From positions 134,531 to 198,530 of the forward strand of contig JAZRIW010000005.1 of NCBI GenBank assembly GCA_045645505.1: a stretch of 64,000 nucleotides of DNA, in the 5' to 3' direction. Below are positions 7,289 through 16,200 of this stretch, one piece after another; the stretch's first letter is position 1; each line of letters opens with the position of its first letter. Made by a program: the position numbers and the translations under genes. The DNA comes from Fumia sp045645505. Lineage in GTDB: Bacteria > Bacillota > Clostridia > Oscillospirales > Ruminococcaceae. The notes below the pieces were generated by a model. That model was not told where the DNA came from. It made no database searches and saw nothing but the letters and a program-made list of their open reading frames with translations.

Positions 7289-7744
7289 TTGAGAATTATT
7301 TTAGTTGAAAGAGAAAATCAAAAGCTTTTAAAATTTTTTTATCAAAAACTTTGCAAGGATGCCGTAATTTTAAAAGAAAGTCTTTTTCTTCCCGGAATCG
7401 AGCTTGTATTTTCAAAAGACGGAATGGAGTATGGAGATATAGCTATTGTGAATTCTGATGAGACGTGGAGTATCAAACTTATGGCAGAGCTTAAAATTCC
7501 TGCAGTTACTTGTGGACTTTCCTCAAAAGACACCTTTACTTTTTCAAGTAAGAGTGATGAAAATGCGGTTATTTCGCTTATGCGCAGTGTGAAAAGTGTT
7601 TATAAAAACCTTTTGGAGCCTATGGAAATTCCCATTTCTTTCTCTAAAGATACCGATGAATTTTTCTTGCTTTCTTTTGTGGCAACTTTAGTATTGACAG
7701 AAAAAATATTACTTAAAAACAGTAGCAAAATTTACCGGTTATAA
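7289..7744 (+). CDS. Conserved-looking protein of unknown function, 151 aa
   Basis: I do not recognise a characterised family. The start is a TTG with AAAGGAAG about 10 bases upstream. The protein is soluble (no signal peptide, no clear membrane segment) and has an alternating alpha/beta pattern. A central stretch (IPAVTCGLSSKDTFTFSS, about residues 70-87) resembles the substrate-domain style of Mur-ligase relatives, and RSVKSVYKNLLEPMEIPI follows. The C-terminus is hydrophobic (FFLLSFVATLVLTEKILL). It is divergent from ylxM and 60 bases upstream of the SASP gene. No function is inferred. Confidence 0.7.
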   Translation: MRIILVERENQKLLKFFYQKLCKDAVILKESLFLPGIELVFSKDGMEYGDIAIVNSDETWSIKLMAELKIPAVTCGLSSKDTFTFSSKSDENAVISLMRSVKSVYKNLLEPMEIPISFSKDTDEFFLLSFVATLVLTEKILLKNSSKIYRL

Positions 7745-7803
7745 AAAAGAATCAAAGGCTAACAATATTATTGCAAACGCGAGAATTTAAGGAGTGTAAT
7801 ATA

Positions 7804-7998
7804 ATGAACAACGGAAACAATATTATGGTTCCTCAGGCTAAAGAGGCAATGGAAAAATTTAAAATGGAAGCAGCAAGCGAAGTAGGCGTAAACCTTAAAA
7901 AAGGTTATAACGGCGATTTGACTTCCAGAGAAGCCGGTTCTGTAGGCGGTCAGATGGTTAAAAAGATGATTGAAGCTTACGAAAATGGCATGAAATAA
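7804..7998 (+). CDS. Alpha/beta-type small acid-soluble spore protein
   Basis: A 64-residue SASP, a forespore protein that coats and protects spore DNA and is cleaved by GPR protease at germination. Family signatures are KFKMEAASEVGV near residues 15-26, containing the GPR-cleavage region, and NGDLTSREAGSVGGQMVKKMI near 35-55 (shown in part). The ATG at 7804 has AAGGAG at the right distance; an upstream in-frame TTG at 7771 is rejected for lack of a site. A strong terminator follows. No clear sigma-G promoter could be assigned by eye. It is direct evidence that the organism belongs to a spore-forming lineage. Confidence 0.93.
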   Translation: MNNGNNIMVPQAKEAMEKFKMEAASEVGVNLKKGYNGDLTSREAGSVGGQMVKKMIEAYENGMK

Positions 7999-8001
7999 AA
8001 T

Positions 8002-8036
8002 AAAGGCGGAAGAATTATCTTCCGCCTTTGTTTTTT
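8002..8036. terminator. Bidirectional terminator between SASP and the 57-aa gene
   Basis: A perfect 12-pair stem (8002-8013 with 8018-8029, loop ATTA) is followed by GTTTTTT on the plus strand and by ATTTTATTT on the minus strand. It serves the SASP gene from the left and the prmA/57-aa unit from the right. Confidence 0.88.
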
Positions 8037-8188
8037 AAATTAATAGTGATACACATGCCGGCAATTCCTCCGAGAGGGAGAAATAATCCGATGTTTTTTA
8101 AAAGTATTCCCGCAATAAGCCCAACAGCAATGCCGCCTAAAAGGCCATATGTTATTTTTTTAACCTCTTCAGGTTCCCATTTTCTCAT
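8015..8188 (-). CDS. Small membrane protein, 57 aa
   Basis: A short ORF behind prmA. The ATG at 8188 has AAGGAG six bases upstream and the TAA is at 8015-8017. The peptide begins MRKWEPEEVKK and then has two probable membrane helices rich in Gly/Ile/Leu (about residues 14-30 and 33-48), ending NLKNKGGR. The last codons lie inside the terminator stem. Spacing to prmA is 28 bases, so the two are likely cotranscribed. I do not recognise the family; coding is supported by the ribosome site, clean frame and membrane-like composition. Confidence 0.68.
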   Translation of the reverse strand: MRKWEPEEVKKITYGLLGGIAVGLIAGILLKNIGLFLPLGGIAGMCITINLKNKGGR

Positions 8189-8216
8189 AAGCTACTCCTT
8201 ATAATGTGCTTTATTT

Positions 8217-9185
8217 TTATTGTAAACGACATACAGCAGCGACCCAATTGTTGTCGTTCTTGACTTCTTCTATAATAAAACCTGTTTCTTTTAATTTTTC
8301 TAAAACTTCTTCAGAACGGGTGTCAATTATGCCCGAAACTATTAAAAGTCCGGAGTTTTTAATACAAGCTTTAAAAAGAGGTGCCATTGCCATAATGACA
8401 TCTGCAACAATATTTGCAACTATTATATCATATTTATTTTCACATATTGTTTTTTCAAGTTTTTCGTTTTCTAATATATTTCCGCAATAAACAATGAAAC
8501 GTTCATCGTTTACATTATTTAAATCAGCATTTTCATGTGAAATTTTAGTTGCAAGTTCATCTATATCAATGGCGGTAACTGTTTTTGCTCCTAAAAGTAA
8601 AGAGGCAATCGAAAGAATACCGCTTCCGCATCCCATATCCAGAACGGTTTTTCCTTCAGGAGAGATGCTGTCGAGTAAGGAAAGACAAAGTTTTGTAGTG
8701 TGATGTCCGCCGGTGCCGAAAGCCATACCGGGATTTAAATATAAAACTGTTTCATTCTCTTTTTTATTATATTCTTCCCATTCAGGAACAATGGTAAGAC
8801 GATCGCTTATAGAAATAGGGTGATAATATTTTTTCCAGGCGGTTTCCCATTCCTCTTCTTCTTTATAAGTAATATCAACTGTGAGGGGACCTAAATCTAT
8901 TTCGTGATTTTTCTGAAGAGTCAGAAGATTTGATTTTATCTGATTTAATGTTTCAAATCCCTGTGGATTATCGGCAAGATAGAACTTGATTTTTGTAGGT
9001 GCTTCTTTTAATTTCATCAGTTCTTCATCTACATAATCCCAATAGATTGTAGTATCATTTAAAAAGGAATTAAAGTCCTCTGCATCTTCTATCATTACAC
9101 TGTTTACACCATGAAACATTAAAAAACCTGTGAGTATTTCAATGCCTTCGGTTTTTGTTTCTATGCTTATTTCTGCCCAATTCAT
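8217..9185 (-). CDS. prmA: Ribosomal protein L11 methyltransferase
   Basis: PrmA uses S-adenosylmethionine to trimethylate ribosomal protein L11. The 322 residues have the N-terminal substrate-recognition domain (MNWAEISIETKTEG) and a C-terminal class I methyltransferase: GMAFGTGGHHTTKLCL near residues 153-168, motif I VLDMGCGSGILSIA near 181-194, acidic TAIDIDE near 204-210 and the IVANIVADVI motif near 255. It has its own promoter and an AAGGAGTG site. A 57-residue membrane protein follows in the same unit. Confidence 0.95.
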   Translation of the reverse strand: MNWAEISIETKTEGIEILTGFLMFHGVNSVMIEDAEDFNSFLNDTTIYWDYVDEELMKLKEAPTKIKFYLADNPQGFETLNQIKSNLLTLQKNHEIDLGPLTVDITYKEEEEWETAWKKYYHPISISDRLTIVPEWEEYNKKENETVLYLNPGMAFGTGGHHTTKLCLSLLDSISPEGKTVLDMGCGSGILSIASLLLGAKTVTAIDIDELATKISHENADLNNVNDERFIVYCGNILENEKLEKTICENKYDIIVANIVADVIMAMAPLFKACIKNSGLLIVSGIIDTRSEEVLEKLKETGFIIEEVKNDNNWVAAVCRLQ

Positions 9186-9210
9186 GAAATTTCACTCCTT
9201 TATAAACTTA

Positions 9211-9239
9211 ATGATAGCAGAAAAATAATAAAATCTCAA
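9211..9239 (-). promoter_or_regulatory. Promoter of prmA
   Basis: Minus strand: TTGAGA (9234-9239), 17-base spacer, TATCAT (9211-9216), about 25 bases before the prmA start. Confidence 0.65.
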
Positions 9240-9266
9240 CTTATTTTATTTTTTTGTTTTAAACTA

Positions 9267-9294
9267 TTGAATTTAAAAAATAGTGATGTATAAT
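9267..9294 (+). promoter_or_regulatory. Promoter of the 9336 oxidoreductase gene
   Basis: TTGAAT (9267-9272), 16-base spacer ending GATG, TATAAT (9289-9294). It is divergent from the prmA promoter, with 27 bases between the two -35 boxes. Confidence 0.7.
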
Positions 9295-9335
9295 AATTAT
9301 GAAGTTTTGAAAACTTATGCGAGGAGAGATATATT

Positions 9336-10385
9336 ATGAAAAAGAATGTTGTAATTATAGGATTTGGCGGAATGGGCGGATGGCATGCCAATAAATTAAA
9401 AGACAGTGATGTGGCAAATTTAATAGGCATTTATGATATCGACAGTAAACGTATGGATTTTGCCCGTGAGCAGGGGATAAATACATATAATTCTTTGGAT
9501 GAAGTTCTTAATGACCCTGAGGTTGATATTGTTACAATTGCGACTCCCAATGATGTTCATCGTCCTATTGCTGAAAAGGCTTTAGCGGCCGGTAAAAATG
9601 TTATCAGTGAAAAACCTGTTACGGTTTCCTCTGAAGATTTGAAGGCTATGATAGATGCAGCTAATAAATATGGTAAACTTTTTACCGTTCATCAGAACAG
9701 ACGCTGGGATGCGGATTATCTTATGATGAAACAGGTTTATGCTTCTGGTGAACTGGGCGATGTGTTTGGAATAGAATCCAGAATTCAGGGATCTCGCGGT
9801 ATTCCCGGTGACTGGCGCGGTAAAAAAGAATATGGTGGCGGTATGATTCTTGACTGGGGCGTTCATTTAATTGACCAGATGGTTAATATCGTGTATGACC
9901 GTAAAATTGAGAAGATTTATTGTCGTTGTGATCATATAACAAATTACGAAGTTGATGACGGATTTAAACTTGATTTGTATTTTGAGGGCGATTTAACAGC
10001 TCGTATTGAGGTTGGAACCAGTCATTTTATCGATTTACCTCGTTTTTATATGACAGGAAGTAATGGTTCAGCTGTTATAAATGATTGGCGTGATGACACC
10101 CGTATCGTTTGTTGCAAAAACTGGGAAGAAAAGGATGTTATTCCGGTTGTGACTGCTGCAGGGCTTACAAAGACAATGGCACCTCGTGATGAAAAAACTA
10201 TTACGGAAACCTATCTGCCCCGTCCCGATTCTGATGTTCATGATTTTTATCGAAATGTATGTAAGGCAATAGACGGAAAGGAACCCCAGCTTGTAACTCA
10301 TGAGCAGTTAATGAGAGTTATGAAGATTATGGAGGCTGCTTTCGAGTCTGACAGATTAGGACAAGTTATTTCTTTTAAAGAATAG
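9336..10385 (+). CDS. Gfo/Idh/MocA-family NAD(P)-dependent oxidoreductase
   Basis: A 349-residue dehydrogenase of the Gfo/Idh/MocA family, which oxidises sugars, inositols or related polyols. The N-terminal Rossmann fold shows VVIIGFGGMGGWHA near residues 5-18, the ATPNDVH segment near 69-75 and the hallmark EKPVTVS near 92-98. The C-terminal domain contains GGGMILDWGVHLIDQM near 163-178 with the family Asp/His pair. The substrate cannot be told from sequence. It is monocistronic between a promoter and a strong terminator. Two other family members occur at 17645-18823 and 19973-20968. Confidence 0.9.
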   Translation: MKKNVVIIGFGGMGGWHANKLKDSDVANLIGIYDIDSKRMDFAREQGINTYNSLDEVLNDPEVDIVTIATPNDVHRPIAEKALAAGKNVISEKPVTVSSEDLKAMIDAANKYGKLFTVHQNRRWDADYLMMKQVYASGELGDVFGIESRIQGSRGIPGDWRGKKEYGGGMILDWGVHLIDQMVNIVYDRKIEKIYCRCDHITNYEVDDGFKLDLYFEGDLTARIEVGTSHFIDLPRFYMTGSNGSAVINDWRDDTRIVCCKNWEEKDVIPVVTAAGLTKTMAPRDEKTITETYLPRPDSDVHDFYRNVCKAIDGKEPQLVTHEQLMRVMKIMEAAFESDRLGQVISFKE

Positions 10386-10395
10386 ATTAAAAAAT

Positions 10396-10435
10396 AAAAT
10401 GTGGTACTTTTTTCTGTTTGAAGTACCACATTTTT
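10396..10435 (+). terminator. Terminator after the 9336 gene
   Basis: A 14-pair stem (10396-10409 with 10421-10434) with an 11-base loop; the 3' arm ends in a T-run. Confidence 0.85.
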
Positions 10436-10474
10436 ATTATTTTCTAAAAATATATTTCTTTAACAAATTACCTC

Positions 10475-10503
10475 TTTACTTAATTAAAATGTTGTGGTAT
10501 AAT
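10475..10503 (+). promoter_or_regulatory. Promoter of the amino-acid ABC operon
   Basis: TTTACT (10475-10480), 17-base spacer ending in the extended TGG, TATAAT (10498-10503). The leader to the lipoprotein ATG is about 50 bases. Confidence 0.75.
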
Positions 10504-10557
10504 GACGTCGATAAAAGCATTTTGCTTTATATTAATTAAAAGGATTGGTGAATTGTT

Positions 10558-11361
10558 ATGAAAAAAAGTTTAGCTTTATTGATGGCTCTCATTATGGCAA
10601 TGGGAATTATGGCAGGATGCGGCAAAGAAGCTGCAGTTGACACATCATTCAGCGATGTGAAAGAAAAAGGCGTATTGGTAATGGGCCTTGATGATTCCTT
10701 CCCTCCTATGGGCTTCAGAGATGAAAACCAGGACATCGTTGGATTTGACGTAGATGTTGCAAAAGCTGTTGCTGAAAAAATGGGCGTAGAGCTTAAACTT
10801 CAGCCGATTGACTGGGCTGCCAAAGAACAAGAATTAAGCACAGGCAATATTGACTGTATCTGGAATGGTTTTACAAAAACTCCCGAGCGTGATGAAAATA
10901 TGACCTTGTCAATTCCTTATATGAAGAATACACAGGTTGTAGTAGTTCTTGCAGATAGCGAAATCAATACAATTGCTGATTTAGCAGGAAAAGTTGTAGA
11001 TGTTCAGAGCGGTTCTTCTGCTGAACTCGCAATCGAAGGCGTTGAAGGTTTCAAAGAAAGCCTTAAAGAATTGGTTGCAATCGCAGACAACGTAAAAGCT
11101 ATGATGGATTTAGGTATTGAAGGTGCTGATGCTGTTGTTATGGACGAAGTAGTTGCAAGATACTACATGGCTAAATCTGAAGGCAAATATCGTTTGCTTG
11201 ATGAAAAATTAGCTGATGAAGAATATGTAATTGGTTTCAAAAAAGGTAACGAAACACTTCGCGATGGTGTTACAGCTGCTTTGAAGAGCTTGAAGGAAGA
11301 AGGTACCTTACAGACAATTGCAGAAAAATGGTTTGGCGCTGACATTACAACTATAGAATAA
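10558..11361 (+). CDS. Polar amino-acid ABC importer, substrate-binding lipoprotein
   Basis: The extracellular binding component of a PAAT-type importer. A lysine-rich signal peptide ends in the lipobox MAGC (Cys near residue 21), so it is lipid-anchored by Lgt/LspA. The mature protein has the SBP family 3 pattern: GVLVMGLDDSFPPMGF near 38-53, GFDVDVAKAVAEKMGV near 62-77, and WNGFTKTPERDENMTLSIPY near 101-120. Length is 267 residues. The ligand is probably a polar or charged amino acid such as glutamine or cystine; sequence alone does not decide. Permease and ATPase genes follow. Confidence 0.93.
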   Translation: MKKSLALLMALIMAMGIMAGCGKEAAVDTSFSDVKEKGVLVMGLDDSFPPMGFRDENQDIVGFDVDVAKAVAEKMGVELKLQPIDWAAKEQELSTGNIDCIWNGFTKTPERDENMTLSIPYMKNTQVVVVLADSEINTIADLAGKVVDVQSGSSAELAIEGVEGFKESLKELVAIADNVKAMMDLGIEGADAVVMDEVVARYYMAKSEGKYRLLDEKLADEEYVIGFKKGNETLRDGVTAALKSLKEEGTLQTIAEKWFGADITTIE

Positions 11362-11385
11362 TAAATTAAAGTTGATTTTGAGGTT

Positions 11386-11411
11386 CAGCAGACGGCGAAA
11401 GTCGTCTGCTG
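11386..11411 (+). promoter_or_regulatory. Intercistronic stem-loop between binding protein and permease
   Basis: CAGCAGACG (11386-11394) pairs with CGTCTGCTG (11403-11411). Two further inner pairs close a GAAA tetraloop, giving an 11-pair GNRA hairpin. No T-run follows. Such hairpins commonly protect upstream message ends, which fits higher binding-protein than permease output. Confidence 0.6.
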
Positions 11412-11435
11412 TAATTCTAAACAGGAGGAAAAACG

Positions 11436-12113
11436 GTGGATATTAACGCTTTCTTAGAGGCTATAGAATTTGATATGCTTTCAAAACTTATTCCTCAAAT
11501 GCTGGAAGCATCACTTGTCACTATTTATATATTTTTTCTAACGCTTTTACTGTCGATTCCTCTCGGATTTATAGTGTGTTTCGGAAGAATGTCAAAAAAT
11601 GTTGTGATAAGAGAAATAATAAAGTTTTACCTGCTTATTATGCGCGGTACTCCGCTTATTTTGCAGCTTATTTTCTTTTATTTTGCACCTGCTAATCTAT
11701 TCGGTTTCACTATCCCCCGTTTTTGGGCGGCTATTTTAGCGTTTGTACTTAATTATGCTGCTTATTTTTGCGAGATTTTCCGTAGTGGGATAGAGTCTAT
11801 TCCGATAGGACAAAAAGAGGCGGCCACTATTTTGGGCTTTACAAAGTCACAGACTTTTTTCAGAATTTCTCTTCCACAGGTAGTGAAACGGATACTTCCT
11901 CCTATGGGAAGTGAGTGTATGACACTCGTAAAAGATACAGCTTTAGCTCAGACCATAGGTGTTGCTGAGATGTTCAGATTGGCGCAGACAGCTACCACAA
12001 GGGAGTTTTCAATAATTCCTATTTTTGTGGCGGGTATTTTTTATCTTGTTATGAACAGCCTTGTTTCTTATGCTTTTAATAAGATGGAAAAAGGCCTCAG
12101 TTATTATGATTAA
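11436..12113 (+). CDS. Polar amino-acid ABC transporter permease
   Basis: A 225-residue inner-membrane permease of the HisM/GlnP type. The GTG start has AGGAGG seven bases upstream. Several membrane helices are visible (about residues 20-45, 60-75, 85-110 and 185-210). The family signature MRGTPLILQLIFFYF is near residues 70-84, and the ATPase-contact EAA loop reads EAATILGFTKSQTFFRISLPQ near 129-149 (shown in part). It lies between the binding-protein and ATPase genes of one operon, 12 bases from the latter. Confidence 0.94.
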   Translation: MDINAFLEAIEFDMLSKLIPQMLEASLVTIYIFFLTLLLSIPLGFIVCFGRMSKNVVIREIIKFYLLIMRGTPLILQLIFFYFAPANLFGFTIPRFWAAILAFVLNYAAYFCEIFRSGIESIPIGQKEAATILGFTKSQTFFRISLPQVVKRILPPMGSECMTLVKDTALAQTIGVAEMFRLAQTATTREFSIIPIFVAGIFYLVMNSLVSYAFNKMEKGLSYYD

Positions 12114-12125
12114 GGAGGAGAAAAG

Positions 12126-12890
12126 ATGAATGTTTTAACAGTGAAAAATGTTAAAAAAAGCTTTGATGATTTAGAAGTTATCAAAGATATCTCCTTTTCC
12201 TTAAATGACGGAGAGGTTTTAGCTGTCATAGGTCCGTCCGGTTCGGGAAAATCCACTTTACTTCGCTGTATAAATATGCTTGAAAAAGTCGATGGTGGAA
12301 CAATCAATATTTGCGGTGATGATCTGGTTTTTGATTATGCGGGTACACCCCGTTATGCTGATAAAGAAAAATTGAGAGCTATACGACTTAATACCGGCCT
12401 TGTGTTCCAAAGTTATAATCTTTTTCCGCATTTATCGGTTTTAAGAAATATAACAGAGGCACCGATGCGAGTGTTAGGAATGAAAAAGGAAGAAGCGGTT
12501 TCTATAGCACGTAAACTTCTTGAAAAGATGGGACTTTCTGATAAGGAAAATGCATACCCGTGTCAGCTTTCTGGTGGTCAGGCACAGAGAGTTTCGATAG
12601 CGAGAGCAATGGCTCTTAATCCCAGAATTTTGTTTTTTGATGAGCCTACATCGGCATTGGACCCTGAACTTACAGGCGAGATTTTAAAGGTAATAAAAGA
12701 ACTTGCCAAAGAAAAAATGACTATGCTTATTGTAACCCACGAGATGGCTTTTGCCCGTGAGGTGGCAGACAGAGTTATTTTTATGGAAAACGGAGTTATT
12801 GTTGATGAGGGTACTCCACAGGAACTTTTCTCTTCACAAAATGCGAGAACTCAGGAATTTTTAGGAATTTATTATCAATCTTCCATATAA
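12126..12890 (+). CDS. Polar amino-acid ABC transporter ATPase
   Basis: A 254-residue ATP-binding subunit that powers the importer. Walker A GPSGSGKSTLLRC is near residues 37-49, the Q-loop VFQSYNLFPH near 97-106, the signature LSGGQAQRVSIARAM near 150-164, Walker B ILFFDEPTSALDPE near 169-182 and the switch His in VTHEMAFA near 206-213. An AAGGAGGAG site precedes the ATG. It is last in its operon, followed by an intrinsic terminator. Confidence 0.96.
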   Translation: MNVLTVKNVKKSFDDLEVIKDISFSLNDGEVLAVIGPSGSGKSTLLRCINMLEKVDGGTINICGDDLVFDYAGTPRYADKEKLRAIRLNTGLVFQSYNLFPHLSVLRNITEAPMRVLGMKKEEAVSIARKLLEKMGLSDKENAYPCQLSGGQAQRVSIARAMALNPRILFFDEPTSALDPELTGEILKVIKELAKEKMTMLIVTHEMAFAREVADRVIFMENGVIVDEGTPQELFSSQNARTQEFLGIYYQSSI

Positions 12891-12892
12891 TG

Positions 12893-12926
12893 AAAAATCA
12901 CAGCCCGTATTATGGCTGTGATTTTT
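12893..12926 (+). terminator. Terminator of the amino-acid ABC operon
   Basis: A perfect 13-pair stem (12893-12905 with 12914-12926), 8-base loop, and a T-run formed by the 3' arm. Confidence 0.88.
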
Positions 12927-13020
12927 ATTGCTTTGTATGTCATAAATAACTTATAAAATTGCATCATTTTGCTTTTTTCTGTTTTTTTTATATAAATAAG
13001 TAAAAAATATCTTTTTTTGC

Positions 13021-13049
13021 TTTACATTTTTAAATAAATATGTTAAAAT
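13021..13049 (+). promoter_or_regulatory. Promoter of nifJ
   Basis: TTTACA (13021-13026), 17-base spacer, TAAAAT (13044-13049). It implies a leader of about 145 bases before the nifJ ATG. Confidence 0.72.
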
Positions 13050-13055
13050 TGTGTC

Positions 13056-13201
13056 AATAGATTAAGTAGGTATTTACGGATATTTACTTGATTCCCGGCA
13101 GGACGTCTGCCGACGCCGAGAACTTGAAAAAACATTCAGTTTTTTCAAGCGCTTTTTTGTGCGTAAAATACAACCGTATTAAAATTCAAGGAGGATATAA
13201 A
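13056..13201 (+). promoter_or_regulatory. Structured 5' leader of nifJ with an internal terminator
   Basis: The 12891-13201 gap has no gene. After the upstream terminator and the nifJ promoter, the leader holds a weak AAGTA/TACTT element (from about 13064), a GC-rich hairpin CGGCAG-GACGT-CTGCCG (13096-13112), and an 11-pair hairpin (13123-13133 with 13139-13149, loop ATTCA) followed by CGCTTTTTT (13150-13157). The last looks like an intrinsic terminator about 40 bases before the ribosome site. I recognise no known riboswitch class. Regulation by attenuation is an inference. Confidence 0.55.
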
Positions 13202-16200
13202 ATGGCAAGAAAAATGAAAACCATGGATGGTAATAACGCTGCGGCTCATGTCTCTTATGCGTTTACCGATGTGGCGGCAATCTACCCCATTACCCCTTCT
13301 TCTGTTATGGCAGAAGTTACAGATAAATGGGCAGCCGAAGGAAAGAAAAATATTTTTGGTGAGGAAGTTAGGGTTGTAGAAATGCAGTCCGAAGCAGGTG
13401 CAGCAGGTACCGTACACGGTTCTTTGGCAGCAGGTGCTTTGACAACTACTTTTACTGCATCTCAGGGACTTTTGTTGATGATCCCCAATATGTACAAAAT
13501 AGCAGGTGAATTACTTCCCGGAGTAATTAACGTTTCTGCTCGTGCATTGGCAAGCCATGCTCTCTCAATTTTTGGTGACCATTCTGACGTTTATGCTTGT
13601 CGTCAGACAGGTTTTGCAATGCTTTGTTCAACTAACCCTCAGGAAGTTATGGACCTCGGTGCAGTTGCTCACTGTGCAGCAATCAAAGGAAGAGTTCCTT
13701 TCTTACACTTCTTCGATGGTTTCAGAACTTCTCACGAGTTGCAGAAAATCGAAACATGGGATTATGAAGATCTTAAAGATATGGTTGATATGGATGCTAT
13801 CCAGGCTTATAAAGATCGTTCTTTGAATCCTAATCACCCTGTATTAAGAGGTTCTGCTCAGAATCCTGACATCTTCTTCCAGGCAAGAGAAGCTTGTAAC
13901 ACATATTACAACGAAGTTCCTGCTGTTGTAGAAGAATATATGGCTAAAGTTAATGCTAAAATCGGTACAGATTATAAACTCTTCAACTACTATGGTGCTG
14001 CTGATGCAGAACACGTTGTTATTGCTATGGGTTCTGTTTGTGACACTATTGAAGAAACAATCGATTACCTCAATGCAAATGGTGGCAAATATGGTCTTGT
14101 TAAAGTAAGACTTTACAGACCTTTCTCTGCTGAGCATTTGATCAAAGCTATTCCTGACAGTGCAAAACAGATTACTGTTCTTGACAGAACTAAAGAGCCC
14201 GGTGCTATGGGTGAACCTTTGTATCTCGATGTTGTTGCTGCTTTGCGTGACAGCAAGTTCCACAATACTCCTGTATTTACAGGCAGATATGGTCTTGGTT
14301 CTAAAGATACTACTCCTGCACAGATCGTTGCAGTTTATAAAAATACAGCTAAGAAAGTATTTACAATCGGTATCGTGGACGACGTTACTCACCTTTCTTT
14401 GGAAATTGGTGAAAATCCCTCCACAACTCCCGAAGATATCACAAGCTGTAAGTTCTGGGGCCTCGGTGCTGATGGTACAGTTGGTGCTAACAAGAACTCC
14501 ATTAAGATTATCGGTGACCATACCGATATGAACGCACAGGCTTATTTTGATTATGACTCCAAGAAATCCGGTGGTGTTACAATTTCTCACCTCCGTTTTG
14601 GTAATTCTAAGATTAAATCCACTTACCTTATAAACAAAGCAGATTTCGTTGCATGTCATAACCCTGCTTATGTTACAAAGTATGAAATGGTTCAGGACGT
14701 TAAACCCGGCGGAACTTTCCTTTTGAACTGCGAATGGTCTGACGAAGAGCTCGAAAACCATATTCCCGGTCAGATGAAGAGATATATTGCTGAAAACGGC
14801 ATTAAATTCTATACAATCGACGGTATCAAAATCGGTAAAGAAATCGGTTTGGGTGGAAGAATCAATACTGTTTTGCAGTCTGCATTCTTTAAACTTGCTA
14901 ACATTATTCCTACTGATGATGCTATCAAATATATGAAAGATGCTGCTACAGCTTCTTACTCCAAAAAGGGCGAAGCTATCGTTAAGATGAACCATGATGC
15001 TATCGACCGCGGTGCAACTGATGTTCATGAAGTTAAAGTTCCTGATTCCTGGAAAAATGCTGCTGATACTGATTTGACAGTTAAAGCAACAGGCGACAGA
15101 AAAGATGTTGTTGATTTTGTTAATGACATTGTTATCCCTGTTTCCTGCCAGAAAGGTAATGACTTGCCTGTTTCTACATTCGTGGGTGATCGTACAGACG
15201 GTACATTCCCTCAGGGTACTGCTGCATTTGAAAAACGTGGTGTAGCTGTTGACGTTCCTCTCTGGAACCCCGACAATTGTATCCAGTGTGGTTTCTGTTC
15301 ACTTGTTTGTCCTCATGCTGTTATCCGTCCTTATGCTGTAACAGAAGATGAAGCTAAGAACTTACCTGAAGGACAGGCTGCAATGCCTATGACAGGTATG
15401 CCCGATATGAAATTTGCTATCGGTATTTCTGTTTTAGACTGCTTAAACTGCGGACTTTGTGCTAATGTTTGTCCCGGTAAGAAGGGCGAAAAAGCTCTTA
15501 CAATGGTTTCTCTTGACAGTCAGAGAGAAAAACAGAATGGATTTAATTATCTCTTTGATTTACCTGAAAAACCTGAAGTATTTGAGAAATTTAAAGAAAC
15601 TACTGTTAAGGGCAGCCAGTTTAAACAACCCTTGCTTGAGTTCTCCGGTGCTTGTGCAGGTTGTGGTGAAACACCTTATGCTAAACTTGTAACTCAGCTT
15701 TATGGTGACAGAATGTATATTGCTAACGCAACAGGTTGTTCTTCTATCTGGGGCGGTTCTGCACCTTCTACTCCTTATACAGTTAACAAATCCGGTTTTG
15801 GTCCTGCTTGGGCTAATTCCCTCTTTGAAGATAACGCTGAATACGGTTATGGTATGTTCTTAGCTCAGGATACAATCAGAAAAGCTGCTATTGAAAAGAT
15901 TAAAGCTTTAAATCCTGAAAAAGAAGATGTTAAAGCTGCTGTAAACGAATATCTTGATACAGTTGACTGTGGTGCTTCCAACAGAGCTGCTGCAGAAAAA
16001 CTTATCAAAGCTTTGGAAAACTGTGGCTGTGATGCTGCAAAAGAAATTCTTAAGAGCAAAGATTATCTTGCTAAGAAATCTGTATGGATTCTCGGTGGTG
16101 ACGGTTGGGCTTACGATATCGGTTTCGGTGGTCTTGACCATGTTATCGCTTCCGGACAGGACGTAAATATCTTGGTATTTGATACCGAAGTTTACTCCAA

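Noticed and set aside
7120..7308. A 62-codon plus-strand frame between ylxM and the 7289 gene
   Set aside because: It runs through the perfect ylxM promoter and has lysine-rich low-complexity sequence and no ribosome site.
13096..13112. Guanidine-II (mini-ykkC) riboswitch in the nifJ leader
   Set aside because: The GACGT loop recalls the ACGR loop, but the required second ACGR hairpin is missing and the gene context is wrong.
13088..13201. In-frame TTG extension of nifJ by 38 residues
   Set aside because: It spans the two leader hairpins and lacks a ribosome site; the ATG at 13202 has AAGGAGG and matches the normal PFOR N-terminus.
13844..15028. A 394-codon antisense open frame inside nifJ
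   Set aside because: It lies wholly opposite the certain nifJ frame, has no ribosome site and encodes Ser/Cys/Asn-rich junk. Strong codon bias in nifJ removes stops from this frame.
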